Below are positions 38,924 to 51,089 of a DNA stretch of 64,000 bases, in pieces. The stretch comes from Gerris lacustris (lineage: Eukaryota; Arthropoda; Insecta; Hemiptera; Gerridae). The notes under the pieces are model-generated. The model made no database searches, was not told where the DNA came from, and saw nothing but the letters and a program-made list of their open reading frames with translations. The stretch lies in NCBI GenBank assembly GCA_951217055.1, contig OX578286.1, forward strand, positions 16,765,050 to 16,829,049, in the 5' to 3' direction. A program made the position numbers and the translations under genes. Positions within the stretch are counted from its first letter, which is position 1. Every line of letters begins with the position of its first letter.

Positions 38924-40119
38924 ATATATGCATATTATTTATGTTTTTTTTTAAATTTGTTTTATTGCTAATATGAGTGTTTTAAGCATTTTTTTTTTAA
39001 CTTGCGAGGAATAAAAATTATTATTATTATTATAAGTAATCTAAAGATTTATGTATATGTATAATAATTATGCATAATACTTATTTAAATTATTAAACAA
39101 AAATATAATTATTAATACTCAGTAAATCTTACATTAGGCAGTTTTAATAAATATTGATATATTATTAAATAATATATCGAGGCAAAAGCCATTTTTATAT
39201 TAACTAAAGAATGGTGAAAACCTGTCATTAGTGGCCTAATTTTCCCGGTCAAGGCAAAAACTGTTATAAATGGACTAGAGAGTTGAGTATTAGAGAGTAC
39301 CTGTCAATAGTGACCTGATTTACTTATTAAATAAGTTCAAAAACTGCCTTAAATTAATTAGAGAGATGGAGCCTGTCAATTACGATCTAATTTTCTTGGT
39401 CCTGTCAAAAATACAGTGCATCTCGTTTAAAGGGTGACAGATAAAGTGATCGGATAACATTAACCGACTGATAATAATAAGCATAAAGTACCGCTGGAGG
39501 AAGTATAACTCAAAACAAAACACCTTGGGCCCTCGGCAAATGTTCTTCAATTTGGATTACAATGTTCATGCCTAAATGGCCTTATTTAGTATTTCTTTTT
39601 TAGTATAACTATCATATCTATGTATATTGGTTTGCATATTAAGTGTATTTAGTACCTCCTTATTCAACATTTGAAGAAAAACGTGAAAAAAAAATGTGGG
39701 GAGAAGCCATACATACCACTTTTTAATTTTCTTTTATTAACTCCCAAAAACACTCATAATAGCAATAAAATTTGTTTAAAATAGAATAATTAGTCTTATT
39801 TTGGTTGCATTATAATTAATTATTATTATTGAAGTTATGTAAAAATTTTGTTTTTACTGTACAAAATGTTTTTATCATTATATATTCTTTTATTTTGATA
39901 GATAATTTTGGTTTTTTTTATAAGAAATAAAACATTTTTAAAACTAAAATTACATTTAATTATTAATTTAAGAATTATTGATTTTAAGTGTTCTTTATTT
40001 ATTGGTAAAGATTTATATCTCTGATATTTTGACCTCTCTGACCTGTATAGCAAGGCAAATCTATTGGTATTTTGGTAAGTAACCTTTTAGCTGCTTGTCC
40101 TTGGCAAGTGATAAGCTAA
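38490..40119. other. AT-rich intergenic DNA, nothing recognised
   Basis: Extremely AT-rich with ATT microsatellite runs (about 38897-38915 and 39018-39034) and poly-T tracts. A loosely repeated phrase ACCTGTCA(A/T)TA(G/C)TG occurs three or four times at 39.22-39.42 kb. No supported gene. Confidence 0.4.
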
Positions 40120-40127
40120 GGGGTGGG

Positions 40128-40286
40128 CAGTGGCGTAACTGCTGGCCCGCATTGCGGCCCGTTGCGGGAGGGCCCCCACATCAACGACGAGGGGGGCCCC
40201 CAGTTCTAACCACAGGAGTTTTTTTTTTTTTTTGCTCATCAATTTTGTTTGGCGAGGGGGCCCCCAATGCCCTAGCTACGCCACTG
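40128..40286. mobile_element. Short hAT-like MITE with perfect 8-bp duplication
   Basis: CAGTGGCGTAACTGC at the left and GCTACGCCACTG at the right are mirrored, and the 8-bp GGGGTGGG is duplicated exactly (40120-40127 and 40287-40294). GC-rich arms (GGGGGCCCCC) surround a poly-T run. CAGTGGCGTA ends are common among animal hAT elements. 159 bp, non-coding. Confidence 0.9.
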
Positions 40287-41339
40287 GGGGTGGGCCCCGA
40301 ATTTTGCCCTGTGGCAAAGTGAGGACAAAAAGGCAACAAGTATTAATTTACCTATAATTTTTAGTAAAATGAGAAATTTATTTTTATAAAGATGATTTAC
40401 CCTCTCAACCGGAACTCTTTTACAACCCTGACTACTGACAATACCTCACTATGCCACGACTGATCTTTTGCTTGTTCGAGGCATGGTGTAATTTGAATCA
40501 GCCTGGTGAAAAATTCTCTAATTTTAAGAGAGTGGTAACCAACCCTCTGATACCTTTAAAACCCCCTTAAAATTTTAACCACACCCTTTAAGCTGGCTTA
40601 TGGTGGATTAATGAAATAATATAAAAACAAACAAACGAACTCCCTACCTCTTCAACAGTTTAAAAATACATGAAATTTTGAGTTTGGTTGACCAACATCA
40701 CAAATATGTGTTGATGGTTTTAAATACCTACTTAAAGAATAAAATCAGGGGGCAAATAGCGAACAGACTTATTGATTTAGAATCTTTAAGAGGGCGAGAA
40801 ATCAATTTATAATGTGAAAAATGTGGTCTCAATTGGAAAACTAAATTAAGTTGTTTTATCTAATTGGTTGGATGAGGAATATCGCACTCCTTATCTAGTA
40901 CTATACTTAATCATTAACAATTTCTACACATATTATATATTCAAGCTTCAGAGCATGCTAAATTCAAGAAACTTCTGATATTATAATCAATTTAGCATAA
41001 TTACAGTGCCACAGCTTAATGTGGTAAGCAAAAGGTACTACCGGAGACAGTAAATCTTAAAACAAAACAAAATGATCAACTAGGATGTATTAGTTATGTA
41101 CACAGAGTGATGTGATGAAACAGTAGAAAATAATAATTTCAATTACAATATATAAGTGTTTTAGCATGGGACAAGCTTTTGGGATGACCTACTCTATGAA
41201 ATCTAAGCAAGCAAGCAAGACAGGCAGTGCCTTCATTAAAATTTAATCTTCCTGTCAGTGCCAGCTTGAGAATGAATGGCGTAACCCAAAGAGGGCTTGA
41301 AATATAGCAAAAATTTGCTAATTCCTTAATAGAAAACTT

Positions 41340-41920
41340 TTCAAAACTTAATAGTCTGCCAATAAGTGTAGCACATAGCTTCCTCGTGACCTATTTCGTA
41401 ATGATTTTATGCTTTCAACCCCTATTAATATCCAATTTAATTCATTTTTCCCCCGTTTTTTAAATATGTCAAAATTGTTTTGATTTTTTACATGTATTAA
41501 GGTATCAATTTTGCAAAATTTAAATAGCGCAGACGGTTGAAATTAATCTGGAGCTATCAACAGGCTATTTTCGATGAACCATAAAATTTTCATAAAAAAT
41601 CAGATAAGTGCATACATTAAAGATATAGGTGTAAATAAATGTACGTTTGTGTGCATGTGGAAGAGAAACAAATGGGTGCATAAAGTTGAAACTTATATGG
41701 GACCAACAATGAGCTAATTATGACCTACTAAACTAATTTTATTACAATGGGACATGTAGTTTTTAAAATATGTTGGTTCATAAAAATTGATCAACAGACA
41801 GACACGGAATCAAAAATGTTCACGGATTTCTGTCTTGGAATTTTTAAAATCCGAGACCTAAAAATGTTTCTCTTCAGAACCATCACATGGCATCCGTTAC
41901 CTTTGGTAAGCTCAGAAGCA
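41340..41920. repeat. Dispersed repeat mosaic
   Basis: Matches to other places in the window: 31.65 kb (GTGTAGCACATAGCTTCCTC), 2.70-2.96 kb inverted (GTTGAAATTAATCTGG, TGTGTGCATGTGG), and 32.1/28.4 kb (GGAATTTTTAAAATC, TCCGTTACCTTTGGTAAGCTC). The order suggests one long interspersed element of which different pieces are kept at each site. No transposase or reverse transcriptase was found. Confidence 0.55.
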
Positions 41921-42039
41921 AAAACTACAATGAACAAATTAGTAATTACATCTATTATTTATTTTTAACATGGGAAATGTTTTTTTAGGCTGGGGGACAG
42001 AAGAAATTTTGGTCCCACAAAAACTACCTTTCGACCATA

Positions 42040-42705
42040 TTCAGTATAGTACCAGGAAATTAGGATATAATAGAAGGTAGCTAAGTTTTCACCTTTTTTA
42101 CATCCTTAAGAGGAGTGCTGAAGTAAATTTTGGAAATATAGTACCAGGAAGTTAGAATCTAATAGGAGCTAGCTAGTTATTCACTTTTTAGTACTATATT
42201 TTGCCAATAGGAGCGCTGAGGCAAATATTTGAATAAAATTATTTGGATATCTGAAATAAATTATTGAAATATAGTACCAGGAAGTTAGTATCTAGTAGGA
42301 GCTAGCTAGTTTTTAACTTTTTTATTTAGCATTACATTTCCCAAAGAGCTGAATGAAGTAAATTATTGAAATATAGTACCAGGAAGTTAGGATATAATAG
42401 GAGCTAGCTAGTTATTCCCTTTTTAGTACTGTATTTTGCCAATAGGAGCGCTGAGGCAAATATTTGAATAAAATTATTTGGATATCTAAAATAAATTATT
42501 GAAATATAGTACCAGGAAGTTAGTATCTAATAGGAGCTAGTTAGTTTTTTACTTTTTTAGTATTAAATCTTTCTAAGAGGAGAGCTAAAGTAAATTATTG
42601 AAATATAGTACCAGGAAGTTAGGATCTAATAAGAGCTAGCTCATTTTTCACTTTTTGGTACTATTTTTTGCCAATAGGAGCGCTGAGGTAAATATTTTCT
42701 ATTTT
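42040..42705. repeat. Two-step higher-order tandem repeat (~100 + ~134 bp)
   Basis: The phrase ATAGTACCAGGAA(G/A)TTAG occurs at 42045, 42138, 42271, 42372, 42506 and 42605. After the first step of 93, spacings alternate 133, 101, 134 and 99, so the real unit is about 234 bases made of two related sub-units. The long sub-unit adds GGAGCGCTGAGGCAAATATT and AAATTATTTGGATATCT. Confidence 0.85.
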
Positions 42706-43944
42706 TGCTCTGCATTTAACACAATATTTGGTTACAAAGTATAGAGGGATCAGCTGCATCCACATATATTCCATGTGATCATTAGGTTATTTTAAGCTTT
42801 TGTCTGTCTCCAAAATGTTCCTTTTTTGGAAAATGGGACATTTTGCAGATTATCTGTGTAAAATGAAAAACTTGTCCCATACTTATTGAGTTGGAGAAGT
42901 TTTGAATCTTAGTAAATATGTTTTATATCAAAGGTTTGCTTCTCCTATGTGTGATATTTACTCGTCATCAGTTTAAAAAGAAAAAAAAGCAAACACTAGA
43001 TCTTCACACAAAGTATTTGTAATAAAAATTAACTGGTTTCGACTACTTAACAGGTATCTTCAGATTCTAAATCAGTTGTTCACAGTAATGTTGAAGTGAA
43101 TGATGACGAATATGATATTTATTGTAAGAGGTAAATCTTACTTAGGAATTTTTTTAAAACTGTTCCTTTTTACAAAAACGATTTCAGTCGCATCTCGATA
43201 AAGTCAATCTTAGTTTTTTAATTTAATTTGAATCATAAAGGAGGAAATACACATGCTATTAAAAAAGCATGCCAGTTGCGAGTTACTAGCATGTCAGTAG
43301 CTGGCATGCTGCAGACGCTGTATACATTTGCCAGTAAAACAGCATGCTAGTATCATCCGGATGATCGGTCTTGCGCGAGCTACTAGAGGTCGAGCAAGAA
43401 GTCATGAACACGGGAGAAACGGAAAGCTTAACTTCGTTTACAATCGGAACTTCCGAGTAGTGCCGAAGTCAGTACAGTCGGGTGCTAAGACAATACCCAT
43501 TTCTAGTTTGTATGACATGCGCAGTTACGTCAAATCTCACGAATAACAACAACAAGAAGGTTTCCAATCTGTTAGGTTTCCTGTTTTGTTTGTGTTTATA
43601 CAATACGAATTATAGTCACACCTGTCCTAAATCCAAATAACTCAGAAATAAAGAGGAAGAAATAATAGATTATGAAAGAAGAAAATCGATTTAAATTGAA
43701 AGAATATTATTATGAATAATAATATAAAGTAATTATCGTACATTATCAGTGATTTCTTATCAGGTACAGTGTTGCCTGTTGCATAAAATATTAAAAAAAT
43801 ATAGAAGTTATCAAAAATAAAATTATTAATAACAAAAGAACAACACTGTGTGTTTTGACCGTGGTCTATTATATCAAAAACTGACTGTACATGACGACAC
43901 TAGCACACTCCTCACATTTCCATGACTTCTTGGTCGACCTCTAA

Positions 43945-44789
43945 AGGCCACCCTACACGATCAATCTGATTGAATCAATCAGATTGAAGTAGATTGACAA
44001 TCCTGCCTTCAATCACAAGGGACCCTACACGTTCAATCAGATTGACAATCATTTTATAATATGTTTTGGCTAAAGTGAATTGTACGGTGTCATTGCCATT
44101 GAATTTTATACTTCGATTTGGACATCAAGCTGGTCTATATGCAGCAGGGTTATTTTTCTTCAGAAAATGAGTGGAACATAGCGAAGCGGCCGTTTAAAAT
44201 TCTAGGGCAAAAAAAAAGAATTCGTACTTTAATTCTGTAAACAGCACCGTACAATTCACTTTTACCTATTTTTTTTTAATGTTTTAATATTCAATTGCTT
44301 ATAAATATGTAGCTGAATAGAATTTATTAAATTCTTTTATACCTGCTTTGTGATTAATTTTATTTTTATACACTGATAATGTATAATTTGCTTTTTAAAA
44401 TTATTTTTCTTTAATCACTATCTTCTATCTTTACTAAATAAATTTCAAGTAAAAACATTTTTAAAAAACAAGCTTTTATTCGTATTCTTCGTAGCAAACC
44501 CTTTCATTTGATACCCATATAATGGACGTGCTTAAAAAAGGAGAGATGGCACGCAACGCACTGGACTGAAGAAAAGATTGATGAAGCCACTACACGGTCA
44601 GTCAGATTGACAGAATCCCCCGCCACTCACAGAATCCCCCACCACCTCACATGATTGAAGCTCGGATTTCAGAATATCTGGAAATCCGTCAATCACATTC
44701 ATCAATCCATCAATCTTGCCCCTACACGTTCAATCAGATTGTCAATCCTACGTCAGATTGACAATCAGATTGATCGTGTAGGGTGGCCT
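43945..44789. mobile_element. Harbinger-like MITE with TAA duplication (middle of nest)
   Basis: Terminal repeats AGGCCACCCTACACGATCAA... and inverse are about 28 bases and perfect, followed by many CAATCAGATTGA words on both strands. TAA is duplicated exactly (43942-43944, 44790-44792). Inserted in the 43.24-45.47 kb element and itself interrupted by the MITE at 44.07 kb. Confidence 0.9.
44072..44262. mobile_element. MITE family B, copy 2 (inner of nest)
   Basis: AAAGTGAATTGTACGGTG and its inverse form perfect 18-base ends. The core (GGTCTATATGCAGCAGGGTT, TTCTTCAGAAAATGAG, GCGAAGCGGCCGTTTAAAAT) matches the copies at 5.73 and 50.73 kb. It is about 190 bp, with no open frame. Confidence 0.9.
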
Positions 44790-45466
44790 TAACACATGAC
44801 AATACACATACCAGTCACAGTTCTAGTTTTGAAACAGGCAATCGTTTCTTGCCTTCTTTTAACCGAAATAAATGATGAAATAATTGTATTTGATTTAATT
44901 AATTCTGATAGTTTTATTAATTGTTTCAATGTACCTTATGAATGTATCGGTGCGGAATGAAATTAACCAGATTGTTCTGTTACTTGCAAAGAACTGTGTT
45001 TTAAATTTTAAATTATTTGTAAAATAATAAAAAGACACGAAGAGTGTGGGTAAATATTGGATAGCTAAAAGGGAATGAGGTACATGGAGCGAGTCAGTGC
45101 CTACTAAATGAAATGCGGTTCGGGGACGTCAACGGTTTTAGGAATCAATTGCGAATGCTTCCGGAGAAAGTTGATGAGTTGTTGTCAGATATCCGCGAAG
45201 GGAAGGAACGCAACTGAAGACTGAAGGGCTGAGGGAGACTCGTGATAGCTACTAGCAACCCTGGGCTGGCAGGCCTGTTTACACGTGCCTTATCAGTTCC
45301 CCCTCCCCTCGACTCGTGCCACTGGCAAGACAAAAATCAAACCTCGTACGATTTACTAGCATGCTTTTTACTTGCATGCTATTAGATGTATACACATGCC
45401 AGTAGCTCTCCTCTGCGAGCTACTCGTATGTTTTTGTGCGAGTAACTAGCATGTGTATTTCCGCCT

Positions 45467-47640
45467 TAATTTTAATTTTAGGGAAAGTGATGGAAGAAAG
45501 GTAAGTATTTTTTACCTAACCTAAGCATAACTTTCCATTATTACCCTAAAACGCGATACTTTATGTTTTTTTTTTTAAAAAAAACAAAAACTATTAAATT
45601 TATTGAGATGCTACAACCGGAATTGTTTTTATAATGTAAAAAAGAATAGTTTAAAAAAAAACAAAGAAAATCAGACAGATACGGAATAAGTGTGTGCAAA
45701 TTTACTAATTAATGTCAAAAAAGAAGATGTTATCTTAAGAATGCATATTTTTCCTTAAAATTTCCAAAATTTGCCCTCACCCTATCGTCTGGGGCTGCAA
45801 TTGCTCAGAATTTTGCTTAAATTTGCATAAAATAAATTAAAATACATTTAAATTTATAGTTAATTAAAAGCTATCATTGTTGTAATTTCAACACATGACT
45901 CTTTTAGAGTCGTTCTTCGGTCAGCAAGGACAAAATTATATTTACTAAAGAAGCATTCTGCGTCTACGCTGTTAGTTGGACACCAAATGCTCTATAACGC
46001 TGCTTCAGCAAAGATTAGAAAGCAGCATATAGTAGCCCACAGTATGTCTTTGACATTGAAAGACTCAAATCTTTTCGTTTAAAGGAAACACAAATTGGTA
46101 TATTTCGTATCTATTCGTAAAAGTTTTCGCATAAATTTCATAAAATCGAAAATTCCGTACCTCTAATTATACCTAGCTATACAGCTGAATTTTTAAATGT
46201 ATATTCAACTTATATTCTAAATTGAATAAATTAAATGAGCTTAATACAGCATCGGGCACTTGATTGTCGAAAGGCATTGTAGAGAAGGCCAGCGCCCTGC
46301 AAGGGCTGTAGTAATGTAGAGTAACTTGAACTCTATTAAAGATGTAGATTTCTCACAAGTATTTCTTAACATTTATTTTACTCGAATCACTCAGAGTGGT
46401 TAGTTCAAACGATATGAACATTATAAGAAGAGACTATAGAGAAGATATGTGGATTTTAGGATAGAGAAAACTAAAAAATTATATAGGATATGAGAATCGG
46501 TAAGATTTAAAATCAAATTTAATTTTCAAGTCCATCAACTTGAGAATAAAGCCTTTTTAAGCCATTGAACGAGTTTGGATCCACTGTGGTTTCATGCCAT
46601 GCAAAGGCTGCTGGTGGTTTGATCCCTAGTGGATCCAAGTTTAATCCCTTCTGGCTCGCCAGAACCTTCTAACAAGGATACACAAGGCCCACTGGTGTTA
46701 GTAACCACAGAGGATCTCAATAACATTTTTTTTATAAAAAGATTCACTTTTAAGTCGTATAATCTCATTAGGTATTATTTAAACCCATGATAAAGGTATA
46801 TACCTGAATTGGAAGACTCGTTGAATAGATTTCTATGGTCTTGAGTTTGGGCCAGCATGAATTATTAAATGAGTTAATTCCTTAATAGACCCCACTACTC
46901 AAGAACAGGTATTTTTGTTTCTCTTCACCATTACGCCAGCGTTCTTCTTGTGAAATAAACTAAATTTAATCAATAATAATTCAACAGAAATTATCCATTC
47001 CTTAGAACAAACCACATTACAAACTAAAATTATAAATAGGTAAAATAAATAATTAACAACTGTAGAACTATACATTTTATAATTCTTTAGAAAAATATAA
47101 TATATTGTCTTACTTTAAATAAAATGTTATAGAATTTGTTTTTTTTTTTTTTTGTTATATAAAAATAGATTTAATAAAGTGAATTATGACAATAATAATG
47201 TCCCGTTCTCCATCTTAACATGGAATGCCAACTTTGAGTTTTTCCATAGTTTCTAAATAAGCTTATTATTTAAATTGTCAAAACGTGTGTTTGCAAATCA
47301 ATAAATATAATATTTGTGATTAACACACAGTGCATAATTAATCTATACATCTCATTTGGGATCAAGGTCAATTTAGATATGGTTATAAAAAATTCATATT
47401 ATTTAACAAAAAAAATATAATAATTACATTGAGTACGATGATATTTCAAATCACATAATTTCTTCATACTCACAACTAAAACAAAATATTTTATAAATCA
47501 CAGCATTTTGGATGAATAGTGTCATTTTATCGCAATGAGAATATAAATATTAGATAATTATTTATCAATTAATTTTCTGATATATAATCCCTTGATATAT
47601 AATGTATGCTAAGTAAATTATAATAAACTATAACAACAAT
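45467..47640. other. Intergenic, AT-rich, old repeats
   Basis: No supported gene. It contains the decayed TTAA MITE at 46.56 kb and otherwise plain AT-rich sequence leading to the 3-prime side of the SDR gene. Confidence 0.4.
46557..46832. mobile_element. Decayed TTAA MITE, family 1
   Basis: TTAAGCCATTGAACGAG..., GGATCCACTGTGG, CTAGTGGATCCAAG and the far CTCGTTGAATAGAT resemble the copies at 21.88, 57.70 and 58.90 kb in order and spacing, with many substitutions and a lost right TTAA. The oldest member in the window. Confidence 0.6.
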
Positions 47641-47689
47641 TAAAAATAAAAATTATTCTCTTTAAGATGGAGATTGGAACTATTAGAAT

Positions 47690-48460
47690 TTATCGAGGAC
47701 ACATAGCATGACGACCTCCGTCAACAGGCAGGGTAACTCCTGTTATATAACTTGCTTGGTCCGAAGCTAAGAATGTAATAGCATCGGCAACCTCTTCTGG
47801 GTTTCCCGGGCGACCTAAAGCATGAGTTTCTTTAGCTCTTTCTAAAAATTTGGCGTAAGCTTCGTCAGCCAATCCAGCACGTTTTTGCAATTCAGTTACG
47901 ATGACTCCGGGATTGACTGCGTTGACTCTGATTTGTTTAGGTGCTAATTCCAGAGCGGTACAAGCTGTGAATTGATCGATAGCCGATTTCGACATACAAT
48001 ACGATAATATGCCAGGAAATGCACGATTGCCGCAAACCGAACTGACGTTAACAATAGTACCTTTTGTTTTAGTTAAGTACGGTACGGATAACATTGTCAA
48101 ATGGTAAACAGAACGAACGTTGATATTAAACAAACGATCGAACTGTTCCAAAGATGTATTCTCGATTGATCCTATTTCCATAATCCCGGCATTGTTGACT
48201 AAAACATCCAACTTACCGAAATGACTTACTGTACTGTCTACCAACAATTTAGCAATATCTGGCTTGGAAATATCACCGACAATAATTAAAGGTTTGACTT
48301 TACTAGCCGATTCGCACTCGTCGCTAACTTTATTCAAGTTTTCTTTATTTCTTCCAGATAAAACCAAACTTCCACTTAATTTGGCAAAATGAAGAGCGGT
48401 TTTAGCACCGATTCCAGAGCTGGCACCGGTAACAATGATCACTTTATCTTTGAAACCCAT
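47690..48460 (-). CDS. Classical short-chain dehydrogenase/reductase
   Basis: A 256-residue single-exon protein, the usual length for classical SDRs. Cofactor motif TGASSGIG (11-18), NNAG (89-92), catalytic N114, S141, Y154 and K158 (YCMSK) are all present, and it ends in the typical TGVTLPVDGG segment; it should be a cytosolic NAD(P)(H)-dependent oxidoreductase. It resembles the insect group annotated as FabG-like or glucose-1-dehydrogenase-like reductases, whose natural substrates are mostly unknown, so no gene name is given. The start follows an in-frame AT-rich leader with no acceptor before it. It is transcribed away from SRSF1, ATG to ATG 1.4 kb. No signal peptide or membrane segment is seen. 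Confidence 0.92.
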   Translation of the reverse strand: MGFKDKVIIVTGASSGIGAKTALHFAKLSGSLVLSGRNKENLNKVSDECESASKVKPLIIVGDISKPDIAKLLVDSTVSHFGKLDVLVNNAGIMEIGSIENTSLEQFDRLFNINVRSVYHLTMLSVPYLTKTKGTIVNVSSVCGNRAFPGILSYCMSKSAIDQFTACTALELAPKQIRVNAVNPGVIVTELQKRAGLADEAYAKFLERAKETHALGRPGNPEEVADAITFLASDQASYITGVTLPVDGGRHAMCPR

Positions 48461-49875
48461 TATTCAATAATATTTTATACTTACGCGATGTCCAACTGGA
48501 ATTAATTTTAAGAAACGTTCACAACTTTTTAAAGAATTAAGGCTGTTTTTGAAGAAAAAGTTTATAATTAGAACTAAAGAAAGTATAATGTAAAAAAGAA
48601 ATTACTTGAGTTTTGAAACTGACACATAAGACAAACAAATAACTATATAAAACTTAAACGACAGTTAATTAAAACGCGGAGAAAAGTCTATTTATATAGA
48701 AATTTTAAACAATATAATATATTTCTACTCAACACAATAGATACGAATAATCTATCTTACATAATAAGAAAATAATGAAGGAAAATAATTCTTGTGTAAA
48801 TTCAATTCAATGACCTTGGGTCAAGAAGACAAGAAAAAAAAGAAGATAATAAAACTAACCACGGGTGCGAGATTACGATAACCGATAATGAAAACCAACT
48901 TCAATATTGATAAAACAATAATTCAAAACGGAATGAAATAAATCAAAACTATATTATGTAATAGTTTAATAACACTCAAGGTTAAAAGTTAAAATCACAA
49001 AATAAAATTTGAATTTACCGCTATTTATTTATTTTTTAATTTTAAAATAAATATACTGAGTTTCCCTGTCGCCAATTGTAGAGTCCACAATTAGACTCCA
49101 GGTTGCTCTTGGTTACCAATGGTATAAACTAATTTATATTATCGAATATTGATTTATATTTCTACATTATTTATCTGTTCTCTGTACTAATTAATTCATA
49201 CTATAAAAACGTATAATATCTTAAAATCTTAGGGTCATCTCCAAATCAAAATGGCCAAGAATGTTGCTATATGTTAATATCAATAGGATTTTTAACTTTA
49301 TAAGGGTTTGTACTAAGTACGTTTGCACCTCCAACAATATTTTTTTGTACAGTATAGAGTATGGAAGAATAGAAAACCGCACTGCTTAAATTTATAGATT
49401 CTATTTTAATATAATAAAAATAATTTTAGGGTGTTTCCTCTCAGGGATGTTTTGGTTTGTTTCGTTTATTTGGCCAACCTGTCCAAACCGGCTTGTCTGA
49501 CGTGCCTCCTCCCTCCTCCCACTTGATTTTTCGTCGTAATTTGTCTGAGTTTGAATATTTTTCGTGGATTTACTACTGTTAATTGTGAATTTTATTGCAA
49601 AGATTTTTTAAAAGGTTTAATTATTTGTTTACGAGTGAATAATAATTGTTATTTTGGTCTTGGGGCTTTTAGAGTTCGGGCTTTTTTCAACAGAGGTTAG
49701 GATTCGGCGTTTGGCGTCGTTTGTCCTTGTAAGTTATATCGTCTCGTATTTTTATTTACTTTTCCTTTTTTCATTTATTTTTATTTAAGATTCTTATTGT
49801 TTAAAGTGTAATATCATTTGAGTTAAATCCTTTGTTGTAATTAATCATAAGTGAGGATTTATAAACATTGCTTAA
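48461..49875. promoter_or_regulatory. Shared upstream region of the SDR and SRSF1 genes
   Basis: The two genes point away from each other across 1.4 kb. The SRSF1-side part (about 49.44-49.70 kb) is richer in GC (CCAAACCGGCTTGTCTGACG, CCTCCTCCCTCCTCCCACTT, TTCGTCGTAATTTG) and is the likely SRSF1 promoter/5-prime UTR. A GTAAGT at 49730 and an acceptor-like TTTATTTAAG at about 49781-49790 could define a very short leader intron. Transcription starts cannot be fixed. Confidence 0.45.
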
Positions 49876-50532
49876 ATGTCGGGAAGAAACGAGTGCAGGA
49901 TCTACGTCGGCAATCTCCCGCCTGATATAAGAACCAAGGACATCCAGGATCTTTTTTACAAGTTTGGTAAGGTATCCTTCGTCGATTTGAAAAATAGGCG
50001 AGGTCCGCCTTTTGCTTTTGTCGAATTCGAAGATCCTAGAGATGCCGAAGACGCCGTACACGCTAGAGACGGCTACGATTATGACGGTTATAGGCTTAGA
50101 GTTGAATTCCCTAGAGGTGTCGGTCCGAAGAGTGGCCGATCTTCCAGAGGAGGACGTGGTGGTCCACCGTCTAGAAGATCTCAGTACAGAGTAATCGTCA
50201 GTGGATTACCTCCTACAGGTAGTTGGCAAGACTTAAAAGACCATATGAGAGAAGCTGGCGACGTCTGTTACGCCGATGTTTTCAAAGACGGAACAGGCGT
50301 CGTCGAATTCTTAAGATACGACGATATGAAATATGCATATAAAAAGCTGGACGATTCGAGATTCAGATCTCACGAAGGGGAAACATCTTACATCAGGGTA
50401 CGTGAAGATTATGGTAGTGATCGCGACCGTGGCAGGTCACGATCGAGGAGTGGTTCACACAGAGGATCTCCTTCCTATTCCCCTGTTCACAACTCATACC
50501 GATCATACTCCAGGTCACGTTCCCGCTCCTAA
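49876..50532 (+). CDS. SRSF1: Serine/arginine-rich splicing factor 1 (SF2/ASF)
   Basis: A 218-residue protein. RRM1 spans about 8-80 with RNP2 RIYVGNLP and RNP1 PPFAFVEF. A Gly/Arg/Ser-rich hinge (81-100, RGGRGG) leads to pseudo-RRM2 (about 104-176) with the invariant SWQDLKD heptapeptide (116-122), the hallmark of SRSF1. A short RS domain follows (about 180-218), with SR dipeptides and SPSYSP. The family binds GGA-type RNA motifs and acts in constitutive and alternative splicing in the nucleus. The CDS has no intron as read; a GTACGT at 50398, right after codon 174, would be a usable donor in an alternative transcript. The RS domain is shorter than in vertebrates. Confidence 0.95.
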   Translation: MSGRNECRIYVGNLPPDIRTKDIQDLFYKFGKVSFVDLKNRRGPPFAFVEFEDPRDAEDAVHARDGYDYDGYRLRVEFPRGVGPKSGRSSRGGRGGPPSRRSQYRVIVSGLPPTGSWQDLKDHMREAGDVCYADVFKDGTGVVEFLRYDDMKYAYKKLDDSRFRSHEGETSYIRVREDYGSDRDRGRSRSRSGSHRGSPSYSPVHNSYRSYSRSRSRS

Positions 50533-50724
50533 GAACACCTAGTACAGTTATCATATATTAAATAACATGTGTTTTTTCCATTAAGAAACACTTTATTTTT
50601 ATTATTTTTTTTTATAAGTAATTATTTGTAATACATACTTGACTTTGCTGCAGTATATAAGAATTTAATAATTTTTGATAAACACAACATTTCAGTCAGG
50701 GGGGGGGCATTAAGCAATTTGGTG

Positions 50725-50909
50725 AAAGTGAATTGTACGGTGCTGTTTACATAATCTAAGTACAAAATTAATCCTAGAATTTTAAACGGCCGCTTCGCGG
50801 TGCCCCTCTCATTTTCTGAAGAAAACCAACCCTGCTGCATATAAACCAGGTGGAGGTCTACATCAAAGTACAAAATTAATTAAGGTTTCGATGGCAAACA
50901 ATTCACTTT
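50725..50909. mobile_element. MITE family B, copy 3
   Basis: AAAGTGAATTGTACGGTG at the left; the right end keeps CAATTCACTTT. The core is present inverted (AATTTTAAACGGCCGCTTCG, CATTTTCTGAAGAAAA, CCTGCTGCATATAAACC). It lies about 190 bases after the SRSF1 stop, hence possibly inside the 3-prime UTR. Confidence 0.85.
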
Positions 50910-50969
50910 AGCTGACAATTTTGTTATTTTCCTAGCTATTTTGTGCTCTTATCCACCGACTGGCGTAGA

Positions 50970-51086
50970 AGGTTGGCAAAAGGAGCTCCTATTAACTGGC
51001 CCAGGACTAAACAGAGCACTTATCAAATTGTCCAGGACTAAATAGAGCTCCTATCAGCTGGTCCAGGACTAAACAGAGCTCCTATC
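50970..51086. repeat. 31-bp tandem repeat, three to four copies
   Basis: CCAGGACTAAA(C/T)(A)AGAGC recurs at 51001, 51032 and 51063, exactly 31 bases apart, with an incomplete unit before (AGGAGCTCCTATTAACTGGC). Confidence 0.85.
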
Positions 51087-51089
51087 TGT

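Larger units (their letters stand above)
43239..45466. mobile_element. Harbinger-like element with TAA duplication (outer of three nested)
   Basis: AGGAGGAAATACACATGCTA at the left is mirrored by TAGCATGTGTATTTCCGCCT at the right, with TAA duplicated outside both ends (43236-43238, 45467-45469). ACTAGCATGC/GCATGC words are repeated in both orientations near each end. Three-base TWA duplications are typical of PIF/Harbinger. No transposase is recognised in the inner 2.2 kb; open frames there lack domains. Confidence 0.8.

Noticed and set aside
49801..50061. 86-codon minus-strand open frame over SRSF1
   Set aside because: Antisense shadow of the strongly supported SRSF1 coding sequence.
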